Shown piece by piece: positions 46,198 through 61,100 of a DNA stretch of 64,000 nt (position 1 is its first letter; each line of letters opens with the position of its first letter). The stretch is from NCBI RefSeq assembly GCF_000247815.1, contig NC_021684.1, positions 7,192,650 to 7,256,649 of the forward strand. Reading direction: 5' to 3'. Source of the DNA: Ficedula albicollis. Its lineage: Eukaryota > Chordata > Aves > Passeriformes > Muscicapidae. A program made the translations under genes and the position numbers. The notes below the pieces were generated by a model. That model was not told the DNA's origin and made no database searches. It worked only from the letters and a program-made list of their open reading frames with translations.

Positions 46198-49100
46198 CTG
46201 TGGAGAGAGGGCAGACGCGGCACTGGTGGAGCGTCCCAGCAGGAGCTTCCACACGGTGTGTGTCTGAGCAAAGGGGCTGGCAACGCACAGCCTCCCTTCC
46301 CAGCCTCAGGAAAACACCATCACACGGGTCTGAGTGGGCCAACTGTGAAATGAAAACCCTGTCCTGTATCAAAGGCATTCTGAGGACAAGCAGGCTGCCA
46401 TTTCATAAGTGCTCAGCCATCAGCAGCAGGATACACCTGCCTCTCAAGGGCACAGGACTGTCAGCAAGCTCTCACCACCTCGGCACCAGCCACCAGGAAC
46501 CAGATTTAAAAATACACTTTGACTGAAGAGCATTTACAAGTGTACTTAACGTGCTGAAATTCCAACCAATCTCAGCAGCACTTCAGAGCTCCATCTTTTC
46601 ACAGTGCCTGTACGTGCTGCTGGGCACCTCTCTGGTTATGTAATGTATTCACAACCTTTGCTCAGAGCTCAGCTCTGACTCACTATCAGTCACAGGGATA
46701 AAGGACACAACAGGAACTGCAGGGAGGCAGGAGAGACACTGGAAGCAGAAGTACTAGGGAAGAAGAAAACAGGACTTGTGTCAAAAGCATGTGCTGTGAG
46801 ACCTGGTAGAAGAGGCACTTTAGTGCTACCCTTCAGCCAGAGTGTATCCAAGATCACAGGGCTGCCCACAGCTCCAGGCATTTAAACTGAGCCTGCAGCC
46901 AGAGGCACCTCTGTGGCTGCAGCTGGTGAGATCAGTGTGAGGGGGCCTGTCATGCACTCAGGGTTCTGATGCACAGGCACCTGCCCTGCCTGCACCGCAG
47001 AGCACAGTGCCAGCACAAAGGCCCTGTTCAGCACCTCACAGTTAGGACACTGCCGTCTTGCAAACCTGCAATAAAATACTTGTCCAGAGCTGAACACTAA
47101 GGTAGAAGATGATGAGGTTCAGTGATCTATCACCATCCATAGTCTGAGACAAAAGCATGGTGTATCCAGCACTTACAGTAGAACCAGCTCGCTTCAGGTA
47201 CCTGGCAAGAGTGATGCTCACCTTAAATTAAGATAATATTCCCGTAACTATACCTACTAATTTCTGTTAGTAGATATTTATGAAGTTGGAGAAGAAAAAG
47301 GGAGAAATTTATCCCAGAATAAATGTGGAGGAATTGTGGAAACTGCCCAAACCATCTGATTTCAAACAACCTGGATCCAAGCTTTTGGACACGTGAATAA
47401 ACCTTCACAGCAATGGTCTCTCTTGCAATTTTACACCTGCAGAGCAGCTGCTGTGCAACCTTTCAGAGAAAACTCTGAGCAGAACCCCTGCAGCACAGCA
47501 GGAATTTACCATTTCACTGGGCACAAATGAATCCAGACTTCACTCAGACCAAGCACACAAAGGGCACACAAGGCCAAGTTAATCAGAAAGGCAGCCCTGA
47601 TTACCCCTTACCCCTTATAACCTTTCAACACTCAGTATCACTTTGGAATCCTAGCAGCACCAAAAAAAGTTGAAATCTCTCTTTTGCTTTATTGGGATGA
47701 CCGCATCAGGTCCCATACTCCTCTGTCAGGTCAGAAGCTGGGAGCTTCCAGCCTCTGGGGGCTGTGACCTCCCAGACCCTGCTCACCTTCATGGTAGTGG
47801 TCCTCAACAGTGATGATTCTGCCCTTGGTTGCTCTTGCACTTTCAAGTATTGTCTTCTTATCCAGGGGCTTTATAGTAAAGGGATCAATCACACGGATGT
47901 AGATTTTTTCTGCATAAATAAATGAAAATTATTTACAACAATTAATTGCAACATGCAAGACAATGCCAGTGGTACAGGCAATGGCTGTGATCTCCTGGAC
48001 CATCATGAGAACTGCCCACATGAATTCCCAGGTACCTGTACCTACCTGTATCTACCATAGAACCCAGCCAACCCCAATTTTTATATATATTCTTTCTCCA
48101 TGCACCTTGCACAACAGTGATATCCATTTTTTCACAGATATGATGGAGGAGGCTTGGATGAGTGACTCAAGGTTACCAGGAGCACCCATCAGCAAAACAG
48201 TCATCTAACTGGCTTTCCCCAGGTAAGACAGAATCCAGTTACCAGAAAATCCTCCTTACTCAGATTGTCAATTGTAATTTTTTTCCCAGACCTTTATTTT
48301 ACCTTTATTGTCAAGCCAAGTGCAATTTCCACCTGGTTGTTTGGTGTGTAGGCATTCTGAATTCTTTCTTCACTGTAGGTTGCCACCTCTCAGGTGTGCC
48401 TGTCTGAGCTGCCCAGCCCTACCAGGGCACCCTTAAGGTTGGTTGGCACCAGACCCTGATCTGCCCTGCCCTCATTAGGCAGGCCCAAATGGCTCATTAA
48501 AGCTGCACACAAATGGCAATTGTTTATAAAGAATAGCAATTATGGGAGGTTGTCTCTAATCCTGGCTGCCTGAACACTGGGCTGACTCCTACACATGAAG
48601 AGGCCCTATTGTCAGTTTTGTGACTGAAGGCTCTTTAGTGGCCAATATATTTGGGTATTAGACTCTGCCTCTGCACTATGAGATTATCTCTCCAGTGGTG
48701 ATTCCTCAGACTTCAAGATCAGCAGAGCATTGCAAAGCATGGTAAATGTAGAAAAATAACAATGGTTCTGAAAATACAACTTTCAAAATGTCCTAAGCCT
48801 GGTGACTCAAGGTCATGACAAAGTATCAGTCCACCCAGATGCTACACACAAAGCTCCCCATAAGCCACAAGCAGCATTACTGTATTATCTCCTGCTGTTT
48901 GTAATCTCTTCCTGGGCAGAGGCCCCTGACTCACAGATGGGTTTTTGATGGTTTCTTTCTCGCATTTCATTGAAGGATTACCATTGCTGTGAGATGTCAG
49001 TGACTCAAACACTGCCACAGATTTGTGCCCCTCCCATGCTAGTTCAGAGCTGCTGCATTCAAAGGAACCTAGGTCAGCAGTGAGCCCAGCCCAGGGCCAG

Positions 49101-52100
49101 GTGCTCACGGGCACACACAGGTGACAAGCTGTGCTTTGGGACCTGGCCCTAGTCTGTTTGCAGCCAATTGTGCTGTACTTGGTCCAACCAGACCAGGTGC
49201 CACTCCTGCTTCTCACACAGTGGCCCCAAGCCTGTGCCCATAGAGCATTATCACAGATCAGCAGTTCTAAGGAGACCTGGATGTGGTCTGTTGTCAATTT
49301 TCATGGCTACTAATGCTGCTAAGCAAACTAAAACCTCCACTAGGGAAGACTGGCAGCTGCATGCTGTGTTGTACTGTATCAGCTAACAGGTGCCTGACTA
49401 GCTGTCTGAACAGTGTAATTAATGTTTACCAGTACAAAGGGTGAGCAGTTAGGCTGACTGGTATTGATTTTTTTTCCGTGTTACATGACAAAAAGGAAAA
49501 AAGTCCCACCTTTTCTCAGCTGCTCTGCTGCAGTCAGTGCTTCATGCAGAGTGACTCCTGCTCCAATCACAGTCACTTGATCATCTTTACTCTTCAAAAT
49601 CACCTGCAAGAAAACATGTCCATGTGTTTTTAACACTTAATCTTACTGGGTTTTTTTAGCATTTCTAGAGATTTTAATGAAAAGATGAAATCTTTGCAAT
49701 ACTTTAGAGGGAAAAGGGCTTTTACAAAAGGAACACTGCATATTTTTTCTGATTCCATTTATCTGTGCAGTATTTACCTTTGCCTGTCCAATATGGAAGT
49801 CCTCATTGTTGTTGTAAATGACAGGGTTTTCAGGACGACTGGTTCTGATGAAACAAATGCCCTGTTTCCGAGGTAAAAATGTTAGAAGTTAGGAAAACAG
49901 AAAAGTGTTGACATTGTCGTTGATAAATCCTATGAAAAAAATACAGCAAAATGACTTTTTCTATTTGTCTGATATTCACCCTCCTCCTATGTTGCCTCTG
50001 GTTCTTATAAGTAAACTCTGCCCCACCAATTCCCATTAGTCCTTTGTGGCAGCTGGTTGCTTCAAACAGTACAAAACACCTCACCTCCTCTTAAAGCACA
50101 CTGATAACTTGTAATTTCCTTTCTGATTCCAAGATACTTATTTCTCTTTTGTTCTCTTGTGGAAATGGAGAATGCCACTTGAATTAATTAGACTCTTTTA
50201 CCATACATGCACAACTCATACACTGTCAATTTTAAATTAGAGAAGAATGCTGGGTTGAAAGCAAGGAAAAAGGCTTTCTGTCAGGTAAAGTTCCAGAAGA
50301 AGCAGCAAACTCGTACTTTAATCTCTTCTTCCCACTCCTTTTCCCATCTCCCGTCTTTTTTAAAGAAATTTATCTTTCCATATCCTGCTTCAAGTTTGAC
50401 CCCAGAGGTAAGGTACTAGGAGAGCACTTTTAGGTTTGCTAAAGATCTAAGGGAGTTACTCTTACTCTAATTCAATATGGATTCAAACTGCACTCATGTA
50501 ATTATTTACATCTCCCCAAATCTGGCCCACAGCATTCCAGACTGTTCATTCTGCACTAGCCTGGACAGAATGTCTGCAACATTTCCTTGAAAAGAAAACA
50601 TCCCACTGCCCTGCTGGAGCCTCGGGAAAAATTTACGTGGGTAGAGACATGCAAGAAACATGCCAGAAGCAACAAGAGTAGTACAAAAGACAGAAGTATT
50701 CTCTGGCTCTGAAGTACTGTGATGCAAACCTTGGTGTTGGCAGCTATTTCCACTGCTTTTTCAGTGGCTACAGCATCACTGGGGTAGAACACAGTGGAGT
50801 TGGGAATAGCCCGGAACATGCACAGATCCTCCAGTCCCATCTGAGATGGCCCATCCTCACCTGAAAGAATTAAAGCAGGGTTACAAAAGAGCAAGCGCAC
50901 ATTTTTGGCAATTGCTCAATACAGAAGTGAGGTTCAATATAAACCAGGCAAAAAAGGAGAAAAGGATAAAATCAGGCACACACACAACATGCAAGTCTAC
51001 CTGCTTGAGAAAAGAATCATCTTCTCCTTAAACTTGGAACCATCTAAACAGTAAATAAGGATAGAAAGAGACTAAAAAGAAAGAGAACTGGGATTAAAAA
51101 GAAAAAATAGAAAATAAAGTACAATAATAAAACAAAACAAAAGGAACACAACCAAATAGAAAGGGTACAGATACAGAAAGAGGGTCACAAGATATGTGAA
51201 CATCTTCAGATTTACATGTGCTGAGGCAAAATTTTTACTTGTCAATAAGAGTTCCTCCAGATTTAAACTGTTATAAATGTAAAAGGAGAATTGTATGTGT
51301 CCCATCAGAAAGAGAAGAGAGTGTAATTGGTACAACTACTCTCAAATTCTTAGGCTGATTTCAAAATTAAATGAAGGGTATGCATGTATTTTTTAATACT
51401 GTAAAAAGGTCTTTTAAGGAGCAATAGAGCCTCTGTGTTGTTAATTTAACAACTCGAGTGCCTCATGGCACTGCAGATCGATGGAGAGGAATCGTTAGCC
51501 AGGACACGTGCTGGGCGCCATGATGTTCCATGGTCAAAGAAACAACCACCACAACACCCCCCGCCCCCGTGACCTTATGTAAGGGAGCTTTGGGAATGGC
51601 ACTGCTCCAAACCAACCATGCACAGAGCTCTGAATCCACTCATGTCACAGCCTGCAGCAGCAGGGCAAAGAGCCTTCCCACATGCACCCTCTACCTGTTG
51701 TTCAAAAAGGACGAGTTCACGAGGAAGGAGGAGCATATTCTCCTAAGAGCAGCACAAAATTCTGAAGAACTTTAAACACGTTAAAGAGATCAATCATTGA
51801 ACTCTGCCACTGCACATTACTAATAAAGTAAGTACAGACCAGGAAGAGGAAGTGTCTCAGCTTTCAATCACGACATGAAAAAGCCCTCTCAACATCCCAG
51901 TTTCTAAATGTGTGTACTCTCAATGAGAGGGATCCAGTGGGCATTTTCCTTTCCTAAAATACACCCACACAAGGAAGACATAGAAGGAAAAGGAAATTAT
52001 GAAGAATAAAATTATCAGGTGAGAATTTTAATATCCTGAATCTGAATCTTATCCAAGGTAGAAAGTTACTCATACTTACCCTGCTTTAGCTATGGTGGTG

Positions 52101-55100
52101 CCAATACCACCAACATTCAAAGCTACTAAATTCAATTCAAAGTAACTTACAGACTAGCACCAAGTTGAGTCTGACCCCAGGTCTTTATCAAAGTCCCAAT
52201 TTATATGGTTTTGGAATACCACAGATCAAATGAGAGTATAATTCTCAATTACATGTGCAAAACTTAAATTTATAGCTTAATAAAAGAAGTGTTTAATATC
52301 AACAATAGCAAATGTCCAGGATATAAAACAGTCTAAACAATTGATACTTCTATTTCTGATTCATTTACACTATGATTTCTTTTCCTATATATTCAGTTTG
52401 AAAACCACAGATTTTTTCCATTATTCTCTTATGACATTAAAACTTATTTAATGTTTCAGTCCATCAGCAACTATTGGTCTAGGAGTGAACTTAGTACAAG
52501 TTCAGAAGGTCATTGTGATAGCTATTTCTCATAAATGTAATGGGTTCAAATTTCAGTGCAGCAGGAGCTCAGGTCTACCTAGAACTGCATACATAAAACT
52601 TCAATTTTCACCACAGATCCAGATGGGAAACTGAATCCATGCAGGCCCAAAGTTCTAATAGGAAGTATGCTTCATTCATACCCTTTCATTTAAAATTGAA
52701 TTTTTTAACTGCTGAAGGATTTATCTGAAAAACTTTGTAACTCTTCATATAAGTTGCAAAACTCACATCAACATCATATAACTCTTTATATAAGTTGCAA
52801 AACTTTGGGTTGAAATTCTTTTTTGAAAATCAAGTTGAGGCTTGAATGAGATTTGTACCTCGAACAACTTTATAAATCCAAGTCTGCACTTCACAGTCAC
52901 AGCTCCTAGCAGAACATTTCATATGCTGAAAATTGAAACTTGGAAGTGTAGTTCTAGGAGACAATTCTGGTAACCCAAAGGAGTTTTATCTTCTTAAATC
53001 AGCACAGACCAAACCTAATTAGCTTTAGCACCACCACCCTGCTTGCTAGAAGTCTGAAGGTGGAAGGACAGATTTTAGTGAGAGGCTTGTAATAGAATCC
53101 CTCCCTTAATTACATAAAGAAGCCATAATCTGATACACACTAGATACAGTCTCTGCTCCAGAGAACTATAGTGCTACAAGTTAAATTTGAGGTTTGGGAT
53201 GAGATTACATGTGTTTATGAAGCATCTTTCGATTTTTACCAATATTGCAGATCAAATTAATTATTTTGTTTTAAACGAAAAAGAAAAAAACGAGTCCAAC
53301 TCTCCTCCAAACCTTACTGCCAGCCAAAACTATTAAATCAACTGAAAAACTGATGTATGCAGAGAGCCTTAATTTACTACCCCTGTCAGCTCTTTTGCTT
53401 TCCTAAGAAATACCTACTAGTTTTTCAAGCATGAATGTCTACTTGTATTTTTCTTTTTGGTATGCAAGTCTGTTCCTGTTTTCATGGGTCATGTCTATGT
53501 ATTTCAGATAAAAAAAATAAAAACTCTCCTCCTCCTTCAAACCAAAACCAACCTCAATATGCTCTGATGTGTTTCAAACAGTTACAGTGGGAAGCCAAGA
53601 CCAGGAAAGGCTCTGCTGGTGAGGGCCCTCAGCCAGCTGGTCTGAGTTGTGCTGGCTCTGCTGCCTTGGCCTCCGCTGGCTAACCCTTTTTCCACACCTC
53701 TCAGGTGGATGGACTGCAGGGCAGGGCCTGGGCAAGCAAAGTTCCTTCTGCTGTAAGACATCCTGAGTTTGGCTAGAATAGTTCATTTTTTTCTTAGCTG
53801 GTACAGGGGTGTGTTTTGGATTTAGGGTGAGAATGCTGTTGATAACACACCAATGTTTTGATTTTGCTGTGTGGTGTTATCCTAAATCAAGGACTTTCAG
53901 TGTCCTCATGCTCTGCTGGTGAGGAGATGGACAAAAAGCTGGGAGGGACCATGGCCCAGACAGCTGACCCAAGCTGGCCACAGGGACATTCCATACCACA
54001 GAATGCCACGCTCAGCATATAAACTGGAGGGGGATTTGGCTGGAAGGGGCTGATCACAGCTCTGTGACAGGCTGGGCATTGGTCAGTGGGTAATGAGAAG
54101 TTGTATTGTGCTTGTTTTTCGGGTTTATTTTTATAATTACAATTATTATTAGTAGTAGTATGTTTTACTTTGTTTCATTTATTAAACTGTCCTTCACTCA
54201 TAAGTTTTTTTCTGATTCTCCTCCCAGTCCTTCTGCAGGGACAGGGAGTGTGTGAGTGGCTGGTTGGTAGTTGGTGTCCAGGAACAAGAACCAGACACAG
54301 ATCAGGCTCATGACCTCCTGAGGAATCTCAACATACAGGAGTCCATGGGAGCCGACCAGATGCATCCCAGAATCCCGAGGGCAGTGGCAGATGTAGCTGC
54401 CAACACACTCCCCATGAAAGGTCACAGTAGTACCAGGTGGAGTCCACAGTGACTGGAAAAAGGGAAACACTGCACCCAGTTTTAAAGAAGGGAAAAGAGA
54501 GAATCCTGGGAACTACCAACTACCACTCTGTGCTTGGGAAGATCCTGGAACAGATCCTCCTAGAAGCTGTACTAAGGCACACGGGGAGAGGCAGGTGATT
54601 CAAGACAGCCAAGGGTAAGTCCTGCCTGACTTTGAGCAACCTGGTCTAGTGGGAGATGTTGGAAGGAGATGACCTTTAAGATCCCTTCCAACCCAAAAAT
54701 TCTTATGATTCAATTTTCTGAATTATATAACAGCTTCAAAGTTACTGTTTCATCAGTATGTAGGAGGTTTTAGATTTTTTAAATCACCATATTAACAATT
54801 TCAGTAGCAAATAAGTTGATAAGTTGAAGTAGTTATTTCAAATGTGTGATCTCTAAAGTGTTTTTTAGATTGATGGACAAGAGCATCTGTGCAAGAACAG
54901 TATCATTAATTCTCATTTAAGAGACTGGGAAACAAAGGTACAGAAGCACATGACTGTTCTCTCCACAGAAGACATCAACTGCAAAGATGAAATGGAACCT
55001 AAACTCCTCAGTTTCAGCCCAATCTCTTTTTATCAGTCTTGTACAGTAGAGAAGCCTGTGGGGAAAAGTCCTATTTTCATCAGGCCAAAGAGGAAAAACA

Positions 55101-58100
55101 AGCCGATGACAGCTTAAAATTTTTCTCATTCTTTCTAAATACAACAAAAGTGGATTTGCAAATACAACTTCCTCCTATCACTGCTGCCACTGTTACACCA
55201 CCCCAGCTATAGTACAGCTTGTCTCAACAGAGCAGGATCCACTTGACTGCCACTTATCAGTGAGCGATGGGGACTGCAGCAGGAGGCCGTGGTGCCCTTA
55301 CCGATGGACACCCCGCAGTGGGAGCCGCAGAGGTTGATGTTGCTGTCGGAGATGGCAGCCATGCGGATCTGGTCGAACGCCCGCGTGAAGAAGGTGGCAA
55401 AAGTGCTGGCAAAAGCAACGGTCCTGTCACGAGCGGCACAGCCAACTGCAATGCTCACCTGAAAGAGGGACATTGGACAAGAACAGTGAATTTCTCATTT
55501 ATCAGTGGTTTTCTGGACATCATCTGTGGGACTTCTTACCCTAAAAATTTAGCAAGAAGCTCTCAATGCAGATTAAAAATCTCTGTTCAATCCTGCTTCT
55601 AATTGCTGGTGTTCCCAGAAAGGAAAGGAGGCAACTCACCCTCCCAGTATCTATTCTGCATCTCTTCTGCTCTATGCTTCAACTGCCAGCGGTTATTGTT
55701 CACTCTTTATTTCAGCTTCTTTTCTTTATCTGCTTAAAGCAGCCATCCAAAGATTTTTAAGACTTATCCCCCTCTTTCTGCTCCTGGACCTAAGGCTTAC
55801 ATTCTCAGTCCAACGGACATGGTCCTGCTATCTCCAGCAGGCAAAAATCGTCATTGGTAAGAGGGAATGGATTTACCTCTGTTATTTGGACTGGTATCTA
55901 TTAAAAGGACCTTTCTTTAGCAAAATGGAAATTAGAACTAGGTTCCTAAATTGGTTTTTGCTGCAATTACCTCACATTTATTTGAAAAGCAGGTATTAGA
56001 CCCCTGTTCTAAGGGGACTCACACTGAATGTTCATACTGAACTTTCAGTAAACCCAAGGGAGGAGTTACCATGTTCTGTTCAGCAATGTAGCACTCAATG
56101 TAGCGATTGGGATGTTCCTTCTTGAAGAGCTCTGAGAAGGTGGAGTTCTTTGTGTCACCATCCAGAGCAATCACTCGATCATTGGCATGGCCCAGTTTTG
56201 CAAGTGCAACCCCGTAAGCCTTGCGGGTGGCCCACTGCAAAAGGAAAACACACCAGGGCTGCTGTCACTTGCTGCTTTCTAGAGGCTTTTTTTTGTTCTT
56301 ATTTTATTGTTTTCAAATGACAGCAGTATCAAAAGTACATATGAGAACAGTGACACACAGAAGAGTAAACAAACCCACAATGAAGCATTAGAAAATGCAT
56401 CTGTGCTGAAATTGGCAAGTCCCTGCCAATCCTGCTAGGAAATGTTTAAAAGCTTGCTTTCCAATCATGGAAATTGACTGAACCTCAAGGAGTTTCTTCA
56501 ATTTCAAAGGCAGTAGTTTAAAAAACTGATAATGATCATGAAATGAAGAAAAGTGATTTGAATCTCCATATTTTAATGTATTTATATACGCTTTTGATAC
56601 CCAGCAAGTTGATTGTCTGTGTCACACCACAGGAATAGGTGTCTGCCTACTGAGAAGTGGTGGGTAGTTGCAATTGTGGCAAGGGATAGCACAAAACCTC
56701 TTGCCATTCAGTTAAACAGTCTCACACTTTGAAATATCTGACCATCAGTGAAAAAGAAGGGAATACCTTTTCTCCCACTTTGTAAGTTGGTGGAGATGGC
56801 ATCTTAATGTTTCTAATATTTACTATGGGTGCATCTTCTTCAGGAAGGGCTGGAGAAAGCTTTTTCTTGTTTTGGATTCTGTCATCTATTTCCTGAATGA
56901 CCTGCTCAGCCATATTTTTTGGAAGGGGCTTTCCATGCCAGCTTTCCTTATCTTCAACACCTGTGTATTTAAAATCAGATTACAAGTAAGAAAAGTATAA
57001 AAACAATTTAGGTTTTTAGCTGCAGATTTTACCTAGATAAAAGTGCAGTAGAGTATTGTCTTCCAAGGAAGAAATTCCTTGAGCAATTACAGTAGTATTC
57101 AACTGCATTAAGACAGACATATTTAAACAAATAGGAATTTTACATAATCAAATTACATATATTCCAAACTTGTGACAAAATTCCAGCATCTTCTACTGAA
57201 ATTATTTGTAAATTTCCACCTAGCAGACTGAAGTGTGGCAGGAAGCAACCAGTAAATCAGTGTGAACATTTCCCATGAAAATTCAACAGTTAGTTCTATG
57301 TAAACAAGCTCAGTTAAGTTTGAAACAACAGTTAACCAAGGTGTCCAATTCAAACAAGATCTGATGTTTTACAGCTTTATTTTAATAGCTTCTGATGACT
57401 CTTATCTGTGCACCCGGAACTAACAGCCAAATCACCTCTCTGGCTGATACACTACTTTTCCCTCAGTCAACTGCAAATAATGAACTTTGCTTGCTTACTC
57501 AATGAAAAGGAATGAAGATATTTACTGCTGTTATTAATATTTATCTGGTCAGAAAGGCAAGATGACTGAGTGCTGCTAAAAGCTGTGGCTAAAGGGAATC
57601 ATGGCAACCCTTGACACAGTGAGTGTGCATTTGCTCCATCCCACAGATATAACACTCCATAGCTAGCATGTCTCACTTGATAGGACCAAACCAATTTTGT
57701 CAGCATTAATGTTGCTGAGAGGTACAGAGGGTGAAAGACCTTGTGCAGGCTGTTGCTCAGATGTGCAGGTACCTTTACTGCAGCACTAGGTATCCACCAG
57801 TGTATGCAAAGCAATAATTGTTTTATTACCTGATATGCCTTTGCCTTTAAAAGTCTTTGCAATGATGGCTGTTGGCTGATGTTTGGCCTGGCCAAAGGCT
57901 TTGCAAAGCTCCTCCACACTGTGTCCATCCACGATGATGGCATGCCAGCTAAGAACACAAACAGATCAACTGTTTCTAAAGGGTTTTAGCATGTGACACT
58001 CTCTGTTAGTCAGCAATAACAGTAACAAATACTAAATTCCAGTGCAGTGTCTTTTTAAGAGACCCAAAGTATGCCAGAAACACGAACTAGCATTTATTTG

Positions 58101-61100
58101 AGACCATAAAAAATAGCACAGCTGCTTTTTTATAATGCAAAATGAGTCATAGGGGGTTCAACAGCTACGAGCAAAATTCACAGCCCACAGATAACTAAGT
58201 TATCCTACATTTCTTCAGACATAATGGCCATTTTTAATCACAAGAGCAAATCAAACATCTAGAAATAAGATGAACACTGACAATAGATGTTGATTAAAAA
58301 ACCCCAGAACACTCTGGCATAATTTGGTTTCTATTTTATCTGACAATTTTTTAGCATGGACTTTGCATCTGCATAGAAATATGAAACCAACTGAAAGCCA
58401 ATACACAAAGAATTCTCTTACTTTCTATCCTGTTTTTTTTCTGATCTACTTGCTATGATTGGATATGGGGTCACAGTTATAAAATCGGAATTTAATGTGT
58501 TAAAAACAGTTTTAAGACCCCTAACAGATTTATCTGTGCAAGTAGTCCTTATTTTTCCTCAAAACCAACAAATTCTGCCACTCTTAATGCTCCTGCTGCA
58601 GCCATAAAATCGACAATATTGGACATTATTAAAGACCATCTTCCTTGCTGATGGAATCCTTTAGAGCTGGAAGCTCATTTGAACAATTCTGAGAAGCAAA
58701 TAAAACACACATTTTCAAATGAGAGATTATCCTGAGCTTCTCCCACTCACATACCCAAAGGCCTCGCAGCGTTTCTGGTAGATTTCAACGTGATGCTGCA
58801 GAGGAGCAGGGTCACTTTGTCCAAGACGATTAATATCAAATATAGCAACAAGATTATCAAGCTTGTAAAAGCCAGCAAAGGCCATTGCCTCCCAAACAGA
58901 GCCTTCAGATAACTCTCCATCTCCAAGCAGACAGTACACTCGATAGCTAGAAGAAATTAAAAATGAAAATAAATTAGGTTGGATGCACAAGCACTATTAA
59001 ATCAAAACTCCTCCAATAATTCATAGTAAGAATTAATTTCATTTTTCTATCCCAAACTCAATTCCCATTGTTCATGGCATTCACCTCAGCTAAAGTTACG
59101 TAACCTCAGACGAATCAAATTAAAATAGTTCTGAGCTGATACACGTTAGAAAAATAAGATGAGAAATACTGCACCCCTTTCCAAACCTTTGTCTCAAAAA
59201 AATCAAGTCTTAAGCCTCCCACTGCAGGGCTTGACTGAACAGGCCCATTGAACACTGTCACTGTGACTCAGCAAGATCCTTAACAATGCAGGGACAGTTA
59301 CCTCTGCTTCCTCCTAGATACACACTGGAAGGACAACCAACAGGAATTAATTTCAGGAAACTCTAAATTGTGGGTAAGCTCAACTATGGATTACAGCATG
59401 CTGCATGACAAATTTAGAGTTCAGGAAAAAGGTAACCAACATGATATGACTTTGTAGACTATTTCTCCAACCACTGAAGCCTTTTATTTAGGTAAAACTC
59501 AACTTAGCAGGAATACTGCCTCATCTCTACCAAATTCAGCCACAGCATTTGTCTTTTACTACCACTCTTCTGGATGACAAAACTTTTGTAAATGTTTATT
59601 ACAGACTAAAATAAAAAAATAATAGTAAATTAGCCTTCAAATATATAATTTTAAAACAAAATAATAGAAATGGCTGTCAGCGATTTTTTTTACTCAAAAT
59701 GAAGCTATAATAGACTTTTGATCTGATTCCTACCTGCCTTCAGCTAAATGTGAACTCCTTGCACTTAAGCTGCTCCCCAGTGCTGCACGCAAGACCACCT
59801 TTTCCTTTTGTCATGTAAGCACTAGTTAGATTTTTTCCACACGTAGCATCTGCTAAACTCAATTAAAATCAGCAAGTCATCTTTCACAGAAATGATTTCA
59901 AGCTAGTGAAGTGTAGGACACATTAACTGGGCAGCCTATGCTCAGATGTACTAGAACTGTCAAATAAAATATATCAACCACATCAGGCTATTTTCTTCCT
60001 CATACAGATTTGCCTTTAGACATCTTCTTTTCTTATGCACAAAACAAATGGCAGGAACAGTCATTTTTCTCTCTGTGGAGTCGAGTGCCTTTCTGATAAA
60101 ATTTTGGAGCCCTACTTTATGATTCAATTATGCTATTATTTACCATAAGAGTTCCTTAGCCAATGTTCTCCATCATTTGCCATCTGACTTTGAACAGACA
60201 ACTCTAGCTTGCACTTTCCTTCTAAAGGGACATATCCAGTCTCTGGAAGTTAGAGGCTCTTCTAACAACTCCCTGTCTTCTCTGTTCAGGAACATCAGCT
60301 TGCAATGCTGTCAGATTACAAAAGAAACACACAAATGCACTAATTGTTGCTAATCTTTAAACCCTTGGTAATTTCACTGGCAACAGTGAATTTGTAAATA
60401 TCTATCATTTAAAATGTGAATTTGAAATCAGATCTGGGCATGGATGATGGAATAAAGGAGAATGGATCTATCTATCTATCTATCTATCTATCTGTCTGTC
60501 TATCTATCTATCCATCCATCCATCTAATTTATTTTAACAAAACTTTCCCATTAAAAAATCATGAAGTATGAAAATGGAATTACCTGGCTCTGTCAAAGAA
60601 TTTGCCAGTGTATGCCATTCCACAAGCAGCACCAAGACCCTGCCCAAGGGATCCAGTAGCCACATCAGTGAAGGCTTGTCTCTGAGAATAAAAAGACAAC
60701 AATTATTTTACAATTATGAAATAGAAGAAATAATTTCCAGTGCTAGAAGATGGTTCAACATACATCAAAATGCAGCTTCTCAGCCATAACAATATGCAAG
60801 TTCCTCTAAATCTTGCCTTGAACCCCTGATTTCCCTGCTATGCAGGTTTCTTTCATGATTACTGTCACAAGCTAACTGGGCTCTCTGAGAGGGAATGGAA
60901 TTTCTCAGCTATGCTTCGGATGGCAACAGTTAAGAATTGATTATTTCGTGTGAAAAAGAATCAATTGAAACAACTGGCTGGAAATGGAAGGACCAATGAG
61001 GTGGCCAAACTGGGTATAAACTCTTGAAATACCTCAAAGCTGCTTAAAGGACAAGTGAAGCCTGGATGGAACTTTGCCTAAACATTTGTAAAATGGAAGA

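Larger units (their letters stand above)
50861..55301 (-). other. Largest TKT intron in the window, with retroelement insertions
   Basis: A 4.4-kb intron. AT-rich sequence from 50,900 to 53,740 holds no recognisable gene; a short 41-bp-spaced repeat lies near 52739-52804. From 53,748 it contains a solo LTR and a CR1 fragment. Confidence 0.75.

Noticed and set aside
48842..49297. 151-codon minus-strand frame in a TKT intron
   Set aside because: It lies between two TKT exons that join in phase, and its sequence resembles no TKT or other family. An old repeat is possible but could not be named.
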